Assembly (NCBI GenBank): GCA_027005175.1
Contig: JALTMC010000269.1
Location: forward strand, 1 to 20,505
Length of the DNA: 20,505 nucleotides
Source: Myxococcales bacterium
Lineage (GTDB): Bacteria > Myxococcota_C > UBA6777
Direction: 5' to 3'
Below the pieces are notes generated by a model, which made no database searches, was not told the DNA's origin, and worked only from the letters and a program-made list of their open reading frames with translations. This document shows, one piece after another, positions 1-7,400 of this stretch. Every line of letters starts with the position of its first letter. Within the stretch, counting starts at the first letter, position 1. A program made the position numbers and the translations under genes.

Positions 1-12
1 CAACTTAGCGTC

Positions 13-43
13 TTGACAGATGCCAAACATTGCGGTTTCTACT
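13..43 (+). promoter_or_regulatory. possible secA promoter
   Basis: A perfect -35 hexamer TTGACA lies at 13-18. The best following -10 is TCTACT at 38-43 (4 of 6 consensus bases), with a long 19-bp spacer. A better -10-like TATAAA at 50-55 has no -35 at the right distance. The window edge cuts off anything upstream, so this is a weak call. It would give a leader of roughly 60 nt before the secA start at 111. Confidence 0.3.
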
Positions 44-110
44 GCCATCTATAAACTGTTTACCAGGGACTTCCCTGTTTTCTGTTCCCTTGGAAGAGGA
101 TTGTTTTGTT

Positions 111-2924
111 ATGAGTTTTCTCACCAGTGTAAAGAAGTTCTTCGGTACAAAGTCCGATCGCGAGGTCAAACGAATGCGTCCAGCCATCGTACGCATCGAT
201 GCTCTTGAGCCTCAGATGCAAGCTCTTGCTGATGCTGACTTCCCGACAAAGTTAAACGAATATAGGGCTCGTGTGGAAAAAGGCGAGTCTCTGGATCATA
301 TGTTGCCTGAGGTCTTCGCGTTGGTCCGGGAAGCCTCCATTCGCACCACAGGAATGCGCCAGTACCCCGTGCAGTTGATCGGTGGAATGGTCCTTCACCA
401 AGGAAAGATCGCAGAGATGAAAACCGGGGAAGGAAAGACCCTGGTTGCCACACTCCCCCTCGTCCTCAACGCCTTAGAAGGAAAGGGAGTTCACCTCGTC
501 ACGGTCAATGACTACCTCGCAAAACGCGATGCCGAGTGGATGGGAAAGATCTATCGATTCCTCGGTCTGTCCGTGGGTGTGATCAGCCACGACTTAAGCA
601 AGTCCAAGCGCCAAGAAAACTATCATCGGGATATCACGTACGGAACCAACAATGAATATGGTTTCGACTACCTCCGCGACAACATGGAATATGATCCTGA
701 CCGAATCGTACAAGGAGATCTGCACTACTGTATTATTGATGAGGTTGACTCCATTCTTGTGGATGAGGCGCGTACTCCCTTGATCATCAGTGGTCCCAAA
801 GATGACTCCACAGAGATGTATCGCATTGTAGATGCAGTCATGCCAAAGCTCGTCAAAGGCCGTCACTTTACTGTAGAGGAAAAGTCTCGCACCTCATTGC
901 TCACCGATGAAGGTGTGGAACGTGTAGAGGAACTTCTCAACATACCCAACTTGTTTGAACCCCAGAACATCCTCACCCTTCACCATGTCACTCAGGCTCT
1001 TCGAGCCCATGCGGTCTACAAAAAGGACGTTGACTATTTGATCCAAAATGGACAGGTCATGATCATCGACGAGTTTACAGGTCGCGCTCTGGCAGGCCGT
1101 CGTTGGTCGGATGGATTACACCAAGCCGTCGAAGCCAAGGAAAAAGTACGTATCGAATCAGAAAGTGAAACGCTCGCAACGATCTCCTTTCAAAACTTCT
1201 TCCGCCTGTACAAAAAGATGTCGGGTATGACTGGTACAGCAGAAACGGAAGCCGCAGAATTTCATAAAACCTACAAGCTTGATGTGGTTGTGATCCCCAC
1301 CAACAAACCCATCGCACGTGTTGACAGCAATGACGTCGTCTACCGCACGGAACGTGAAAAGTTTGAAGCCGTAATCAAAGATATCAAAGAAAGTCATGAA
1401 AAAGAGCAGCCTTGTTTGGTGGGAACCATCTCGATTGAGAAGTCAGAGATCTTGCACAAGATGCTAACTCGTGCAGGCATTCCACACAATGTATTGAACG
1501 CAAAGCACCACGAACGCGAAGCCGAGATCGTCGAGCAAGCTGGTCGCGCCGGTGCTGTCACCATCGCAACCAATATGGCAGGTCGTGGAACCGACATCGT
1601 GCTTGGAGGTAACCCCGAGCCTTTCATTGAAAAGATTATTGAGAAACGAGGCGGAAACCCCAAAACACTCGAAGCCTCCATCTTTATCCGCGAAATGATG
1701 AGTGGGGATGTCAAGGCCGCCCGTAAAGCGGGCAAGAAAGTAGGTGATTTCAAAGACGAAGACTTCAAACAGATATCAGCCAAACGCAAAGCATGGCTGG
1801 AGGAAAATGCTGTTGTCAAAGAAGCCGGTGGCCTTCATATCATCGGAACAGAACGCCATGACTCCCGACGAATTGACAACCAACTGCGTGGTCGTGCAGG
1901 CCGTCAGGGAGATCCAGGAGCCAGTAAATTCTATCTCTCCTTAGAAGATGATCTGATGCGCCGATTTGGTTCCGATCGCTTGGGTGACTTCATGGAGCGC
2001 CTGGGTATGGAATACGGTGAGCCCATCGAACATAATTTCGTATCCAAAGCCATCGAAAATGCACAGAAAAAAGTAGAAGCACACAACTTCGAAATTCGAA
2101 AAAATATGCTGGAGTATGACGATGTCATGAATATCCAGCGCAAGACGATCTATGAGTTGCGCCACGAAGTGTTAAACGGAGAAGGACTCAAAGATAAATT
2201 CCTCGATATGATGGAAGATGTCACGCAACTTCTCGTGGATCGATACTGTCCCCATCGAACCCCCGTAGATGACTGGGAACTTGATGCGCTTGAAGCCAAT
2301 ATCAAGAAGATCTTCAATGTCAACATCGAAATCGAGGATGAAAAGCTCATCCTCGCAAGCAACCCAGGCGACGCGATCTTTGATATGATTTTCGATGCTG
2401 TCGAAGAACTCTACGAAGAACGTGAGAAGCTCGCAGGCCCTGCAGGAATGCGCCAGCTTGAGGGTGAAGTCTATCTCTACGAGATCGATGAGCACTGGAA
2501 GGCTCACCTGACCGCTATTGATCACCTACGTGAAGGCATCAACCTCCAAGGCTACCGGCAAGTAGACCCCAAACTGGTCTACAAAAAAGAAGCCTACAAT
2601 ATGTTCCAAGAGCTTCTCGTCAAGATTAAGTCAGCCGCACTCAGCCGACTCTTCCACATCGAGTTTGTTGAGGACAGTGACTTCGACGACATCTTCAACC
2701 GCCGCAACCAAGAGCAAGAGATGCATTTGCACCACGGCGAAGAGGAAGAAGAAGAAATCAGCATGGAACCCGTCGTTCCCGTGACTGTTCGACGCGAGAA
2801 GCCCAAGCTTGGACGCAACCAACCCTGCTGGTGTGGCTCTGGCAAGAAATACAAAAAATGCCACTACCAACAAGACGTTACCGAGTTTCAATCCTCCGGA
2901 AAGACCAGCCAAATCCGCGAATAA
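111..2924 (+). CDS. secA: protein translocase subunit SecA
   Basis: SecA is the cytosolic ATPase that pushes unfolded preproteins through SecYEG. The product is 937 aa, normal for the family. Seen in the sequence: Walker A GEGKT at residues 106-110, DEVD Walker B at 210-213, and the second helicase lobe with [10 protein letters not shown] and [13 protein letters not shown]. The C-terminus is a linker with a six-Glu run, then a SEC-C zinc site C906-x-C908-x8-C917-H918, which in the family binds SecB and phospholipid. The start at 111 is chosen because GGAAGAGGA (92-100) sits 10 nt upstream and [12 protein letters not shown] matches family N-termini; an in-frame TTG at 30 would add 27 unlikely residues. 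The gene is convergent with the cysteine-repeat operon. All predicted exported proteins in this window would depend on this machinery. Confidence 0.98.
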   Translation: MSFLTSVKKFFGTKSDREVKRMRPAIVRIDALEPQMQALADADFPTKLNEYRARVEKGESLDHMLPEVFALVREASIRTTGMRQYPVQLIGGMVLHQGKIAEMKTGEGKTLVATLPLVLNALEGKGVHLVTVNDYLAKRDAEWMGKIYRFLGLSVGVISHDLSKSKRQENYHRDITYGTNNEYGFDYLRDNMEYDPDRIVQGDLHYCIIDEVDSILVDEARTPLIISGPKDDSTEMYRIVDAVMPKLVKGRHFTVEEKSRTSLLTDEGVERVEELLNIPNLFEPQNILTLHHVTQALRAHAVYKKDVDYLIQNGQVMIIDEFTGRALAGRRWSDGLHQAVEAKEKVRIESESETLATISFQNFFRLYKKMSGMTGTAETEAAEFHKTYKLDVVVIPTNKPIARVDSNDVVYRTEREKFEAVIKDIKESHEKEQPCLVGTISIEKSEILHKMLTRAGIPHNVLNAKHHEREAEIVEQAGRAGAVTIATNMAGRGTDIVLGGNPEPFIEKIIEKRGGNPKTLEASIFIREMMSGDVKAARKAGKKVGDFKDEDFKQISAKRKAWLEENAVVKEAGGLHIIGTERHDSRRIDNQLRGRAGRQGDPGASKFYLSLEDDLMRRFGSDRLGDFMERLGMEYGEPIEHNFVSKAIENAQKKVEAHNFEIRKNMLEYDDVMNIQRKTIYELRHEVLNGEGLKDKFLDMMEDVTQLLVDRYCPHRTPVDDWELDALEANIKKIFNVNIEIEDEKLILASNPGDAIFDMIFDAVEELYEEREKLAGPAGMRQLEGEVYLYEIDEHWKAHLTAIDHLREGINLQGYRQVDPKLVYKKEAYNMFQELLVKIKSAALSRLFHIEFVEDSDFDDIFNRRNQEQEMHLHHGEEEEEEISMEPVVPVTVRREKPKLGRNQPCWCGSGKKYKKCHYQQDVTEFQSSGKTSQIRE

Positions 2925-2933
2925 CTCCACACC

Positions 2934-3134
2934 TGACATTCCGCACTGAACAAATGAATCTTTGGGATTACTCGAAAAAGTCCTTGTTTTTCAAGGCGCA
3001 TTTTTGCTGGACATTGCGATGCTTCGATCGTGGAGTTGACATAACAAAGCACTACCGTCATCGAAGGTATTTATTTTATCAAGATATTTCACGCAATTAG
3101 ACTCAGCTCATTTGTTCAGTGTGCGGAACGTCGG
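2934..3134. mobile_element. MITE-like element with inverted ends
   Basis: The left end (2935-2957) and right end (3108-3132) are inverted repeats sharing GACnTTCCGCAC then TGAACAAATGA; the right copy carries 2 extra bases in the middle and there is one other mismatch. The element is flanked by a direct repeat CCACACC at 2927-2933 and 3135-3141, which looks like a 7-bp target-site duplication. The 150-bp interior encodes no transposase, so it would be non-autonomous. It begins about 10 bp after the secA stop codon. The structure is read from the sequence; the transposition origin is inferred, and the family is not recognised. Confidence 0.55.
2975..3005 (+). terminator. weak hairpin terminator after secA
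   Basis: CCTTG (2982-2986) pairs with CAAGG (2992-2996) around a T5 loop. It is flanked by A5 at 2975-2979 and T5 at 3001-3005, so it could work in both directions. The stem is only 5 bp and the T-run starts 4 nt after it, so efficiency is doubtful. It lies inside the inverted-repeat element, which would therefore be supplying the secA terminator. Confidence 0.3.
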
Positions 3135-3152
3135 CCACACCCCGTTCTCCAA

Positions 3153-3177
3153 AGCCTGAGAAGCAAATCCTCAGGCT
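3153..3177 (-). terminator. possible terminator of the cysteine-repeat operon
   Basis: A perfect 8-bp stem AGCCTGAG (3153-3160) / CTCAGGCT (3170-3177) with a 9-nt loop lies about 255 bp downstream of the last minus-strand stop. On the minus strand it is followed only by TTTGG, so the T-run is poor. It is the strongest dyad in the gap, but its function is uncertain. Confidence 0.3.
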
Positions 3178-3364
3178 CCCGCTCCTCAGAAACAGACCAT
3201 GCGGAACATCCCTCAGAGAGATTCCCCCCGCGTTCAAGTAGCATCATACCCACAGACGATCGATAGTCCCTGACAAACCACAAGCATGGAGTTCCGCTAT
3301 CCCTACGTTGAAGGCATTGGTTCACAGCAGAATGTTCGGAATGATCTCGGGAATAAGAAAGGTA

Positions 3365-3457
3365 GGTTTCAATTCGTTGGTGTAGGTTTGAACTTGTTGG
3401 TTTCGGTTTCAATTTGTTGGTGCAGGTTGAATTAGTTGGTCCAGGCTTGAACTTGAG
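3365..3457. repeat. degenerate ~20-bp tandem repeat over a stop codon
   Basis: Units start at 3365, 3385, 3405 and 3425 (20, 20, 20 and 19 bp), with a partial fifth unit from 3444. On the plus strand each begins GGTT and has GTTGGT in its second half. The last full unit contains the stop codon of the minus-strand gene ending at 3432, and the partial unit runs into its coding sequence. Copy-number change here would alter the C-terminus of that protein. Confidence 0.8.
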
Positions 3458-4400
3458 CACCTTTGGGGCCAGTGAATTGAAAGCTACGCCGACCATCATT
3501 TTGAGTCACAGCCGCAACAGTTGCGATGGTGCCACCAACCACGACCACGCCAATCCCGGTAATAATCCAGGGCCAAGCATTGACTTGCTTGACGATCTCA
3601 CATTGGTTCTTGGACTTGTTCCAGCCTGTGCCTTTTGCACAGGCACAGTACAAGCGTTTTCCTTCCTTCAAGACGGTTTGATTACTCGGGCAACTACAAC
3701 TTCGCTTGGCTTTGACACTCAAAGAGGCGGCAGAGTCACCGATAGTAAACTCTTTCGCAACAGCTTCGCCTTGAAAGAATCCAAGGAGCAAGCACTGATC
3801 CCGCTCGATAGAGATCTCATATTCGCCCTTGGGTAGATAGATGGGTTTGTTGTCGAGTTTTAAGCCACCTTGACGCTTAATCTTTGCCATCACACTTTTG
3901 AAGAAATTTGCTTTGTCTTTGTTGCTAAACGCTGTCTTCGGGGCGAGCTTTAATTTGATACGCCCCACCTCGTCAGGATCGACCTCAGGAGCAATGGTTA
4001 ACTTTCCGTACAAAGCCAAGATCTTCCCGGCAAACCGTTTGTATGCTGATTTGTGTGCGCCGCGTTTAATGCGTTCTTTGGCTTTCTCTAACATGCGAAT
4101 CGCAAGAGAGATGCTACCTGTTTTGTAGTAACATCGAGCCAAATAGTAATGGGCACTGAAGCTTCTCTTTCCCCTTGCAGTTTGCTTGATCGCTCGAAGA
4201 AAGGCTTTCTTTGCGTCATGATACAAGCGCTGCCGGAAGTACAGACGTCCTTGTGCATAGATCTGACGATAATCTGCAGCTTCTGCTGAAGTGGGCCCTG
4301 TCACCCAAGCTCCAGCAACCCAGACAGAAGTGACAAGCACACAACCAAGCAGCAGTTGTCCAATGCGATGAAACTGCCTCAAGCCAAAAAACCTATCCAT
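3432..4400 (-). CDS. exported TPR/PEGA-like membrane protein
   Basis: The product is 322 aa. A long signal sequence ends at an AEA/AD cleavage site near residue 42. Residues about 43-150 form TPR-like helical pairs, with LYFRQRLYHDAKKAFLRAIK and AHYYLARCYYKTGSISLAI as the clearest. A segment with YLPKGEYEISI resembles a PEGA-type beta module. Next comes a small cysteine cluster (CSCP...CACAKGTGW...C), then one membrane helix near 277-298 and a tail of about 24 residues. The start has AGGAG 9 nt upstream, and this site lies in the 25-bp gap after the giant cysteine-repeat gene, so the two are very likely co-transcribed. TPR/PEGA proteins of this shape are common in myxobacterial envelopes. A scaffold or assembly partner for the giant lipoprotein is an inference from position only. 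The stop codon lies inside a tandem repeat. Confidence 0.8.
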   Translation of the reverse strand: MDRFFGLRQFHRIGQLLLGCVLVTSVWVAGAWVTGPTSAEAADYRQIYAQGRLYFRQRLYHDAKKAFLRAIKQTARGKRSFSAHYYLARCYYKTGSISLAIRMLEKAKERIKRGAHKSAYKRFAGKILALYGKLTIAPEVDPDEVGRIKLKLAPKTAFSNKDKANFFKSVMAKIKRQGGLKLDNKPIYLPKGEYEISIERDQCLLLGFFQGEAVAKEFTIGDSAASLSVKAKRSCSCPSNQTVLKEGKRLYCACAKGTGWNKSKNQCEIVKQVNAWPWIITGIGVVVVGGTIATVAAVTQNDGRRSFQFTGPKGAQVQAWTN

Positions 4401-4425
4401 ACCGACATACTCCTATTTATGTATG

Positions 4426-7400
4426 CTACTGACACGTGCCAGACACACAGCTTTGTCCATTCGAACACACGTTACCACAAGAGCCACAGTTATTGGAATC
4501 TGTTTGTTGATCAACACAACTGCTGCTACAACAACTTTGTCCAGAGCTACAAACGGTCCCACAAGCCCCACAGTTGTTCGTGTCTGTTTTGGTATCAGTA
4601 CAAGTTCCGGAGCAATTGGTTTCACCTGTAGTACAACATTTGCTGTCGGAACAACTTTGTCCAGAGCTACAAGCGGTCCCACAAGCCCCACAGTTGTTCG
4701 TGTCTGTTTTGGTGTCAGTACAAGTTCCAGAGCAATTGGTTTCACCTGTAGCACAACATTTACTGTCGGAGCAAACCTGAGTGTTGTTGTCACAACAGGC
4801 TGTTCCACAAGTTGTGGTACCTGAACCACAAACACATTGGCCACTGCTGCAAACCTTGCCTGTGGCACAAACGGTCCCACAAGTTCCACAGTTATTGGTG
4901 TCTGTCTGCAGATCCACACAAGCAGCGCTGCAACAACTTTGTCCAGAGCTACAAACAGTTCCACAAGCTCCACAGTTGTTGGTGTTCGTTTGTAGATCCA
5001 CACAAGTACCATTGCAACAACTTTGTCCAGAGCTACAAACGGTCCCACAAGCCCCACAATTGTTGGTATCTGTTTTGGTGTCAGTACAAGTTCCAGAGCA
5101 ATTGGTTTCACCTGTAGCACAACATTTGCTGTTGGAGCAAACCTGAGTGTTGTTGTCACAACAGGCTGTTCCACAGGTTGTGGTACCTGAACTACAAACA
5201 CATTGGCTATTGCTACAAACCTTGCCTGTGGCACAAACAGTCCCACAAGCTCCACAGTTATTGGTATCTGTTTGAAGGTTACGACAGGCACCAGAACAAT
5301 TAGTTTCACCGCTATTACAAACAACAACACATGTACCGTTGAAGCAGGGCTGTCCTGAACCACAAGCAGCACCACAGCTACCACAGTTCGCCACATCAGA
5401 CGAAAGAGTGACACATTTGCCATTGCAGTCGGTCTGACCCGTTTGGCAGTTCGCCTTACAAACTCCACTCACACACAACGTTCCGGAGGCACAGACATTG
5501 CCGCAGGAGCCACAATTACTGCGATCAGCCTGCGTATCAATACAAGTCCCGCTGCAATCCGTCTTTCCAGTAGGACACTTACAAGAGCTGGATTGACACG
5601 TTTTTCCACCAGAACATGTCGTTCCACAGGTGCCACAGTTGTTGTTGTCTTTAGTTGTATCCACACAAGCGTTGTTGCAAACACTCTGTCCGGTGGGACA
5701 ACTGAAGACGCAGGCTCCGCTTACACAGATCTTACCGCCAGTACAAGAAGTTCCACAGACACCGCAGTTACTGGAATCGCCTTGCAAGTCTTTGCAAACC
5801 CCCGAACAAGCCGTCTGACCGCTGGGGCAAGCACAAGAGCTGCTTTGACAGGTGGTTCCCCCTGTACATTTGGTACCACAAGTACCGCAGTTGTTGACAT
5901 CGGATGTGATATTCACACAGAGACCACTGCATGCAGTTTGTCCTGTGGGACATGAAGTTTTACAACTACCGCTGAGGCAGACCTGACCGGAGGAACATGA
6001 GTTGGCACAAGAGCCGCAATTGCTGGTGTCACTATTTGTATCCACACAGGTTCCACTACAATCCGTCTTCCCGGAGGGGCATTTACAAGAACCGCTAGCA
6101 CATTCTTTGCCGCCAGTACACTTCGTACCACAAGAGCCGCAGTTTTTAAGATCCGATTGGGTATCCACACAAGAGCCGCTGCAATCGGTCTGTCCCGGTG
6201 GGCACGAGGTCAAGCACTTGCTGCTGGAGCATAACTGACCGGTAGTACATTGGTTACCACAAGCTCCACAGTTGTTTCGATCTTTTGTTATATCTCGACA
6301 GATTCCGCTGCAATCGGTAAAGCCTGATTTACAAGCACACTGACCACTGGCACACTCTTTTCCACCGGTACAGGTGGTACCGCAGGTGCCACAGTTGGCA
6401 ATATCAGACTTGGTATCCACACAGGAGCCATTGCAAGCGGTCTGTCCTGTGGGACAGTTAAACAAACATTTGCTGTTGGAGCATAGCTGACCAGAAGCAC
6501 ATTTCTTACCACAAGTTCCACAGTTGTTCAGATCGACTTTGGTGTCACGACAGATCCCATTACAATCGGTCAGCCCAGGGGGACACTTGCAAGAACCGCT
6601 GGCACACTCTTTTCCACCGGTACAGGTCGTTCCGCAGGTGCCACAGTTGGTAGAGTCAGACTTGGTGTCCACACAAGAGCCATTACATGCGGTCTGTCGG
6701 GCTGGGCAGTTGAAGGCACATTTGCTGTTCGAGCATAGCTGACCAGAAGCGCATTTCTTACCACAAGCTCCACAGTTGTTCAGATCAACTTTGGTGTCGC
6801 GACAGATTCCGTTACAATCGATCAGTCCAGAGGGACACTTGCAAGAACCGCTGACACACTCTTTTCCACCGGTACAGGAGGTACCGCAGGTGCCACAGTT
6901 CGTAGAATCAGACTTGGTATCCACACAAGAGCCACTACAAGCGGTCTGGCCTGTGGGGCAGTTAAACAAACATTTGCTGTTGGAACACAGTTGCCCGGGC
7001 TTACAAACGCTGCCACAAGCACCGCAGTGATTGAGGTCGCTTTTGGTATCTCGACAGGCTCCGCTACAGTCGGTTAATCCGGCAGGACAGCGACAACTCC
7101 CCCCCGTACATTTTTTTCCTCCTGTACACTTACGGCCACAAGCACCACAATTGCCCACATCCGACTTGGTATCCACACAAGAGCCACTGCAAGCAGTTTG
7201 TCCCGGTGGGCAATTGGTTAGACACTTACTGTTGGAACACAGTTGACCGGAGGTACACTTCTTGGAGCAAGAACCACAAAAGTTGATATCGGTCTTGGTG
7301 TTACGACAGATTCCGGAACAATCCGTCAACCCAGAAGGACAGCGACAGGCTCCGCCAGCACACTCTTTTCCACCGGTACATTTTTTCCCGCAAGCACCGC

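Larger units (their letters stand above)
2925..3431. other. secA downstream intergenic region
   Basis: This 507-bp stretch separates two convergent genes and has no convincing coding region on either strand. It holds the inverted-repeat element at 2934-3134, a weak hairpin plus T-run inside that element, an 8-bp hairpin at 3153-3177 and the start of a ~20-bp tandem repeat at 3365. Nothing was recognised between about 3178 and 3364. Confidence 0.7.

Noticed and set aside
30-110. In-frame N-terminal extension of SecA from a TTG at 30
   Set aside because: The added 27 residues do not resemble SecA N-termini, and the strong Shine-Dalgarno supports the ATG at 111.
3036-3072. Possible promoter TTGACA inside the MITE-like element
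   Set aside because: No -10 hexamer at a usable distance; the nearest AT-rich stretch is too far.
3116-3499. 127-codon minus-strand frame across the tandem repeat and gap
   Set aside because: It overlaps the real TPR/PEGA-like gene, runs through repeat DNA and has no recognisable features.
4413-5468. 351-codon minus-strand frame overlapping the end of the giant repeat gene
   Set aside because: It is an alternate-frame reading of the repeats. Long open shadows arise because repeat units lacking stops in that frame are iterated; it has no signal peptide, domain or independent ribosome-binding site.
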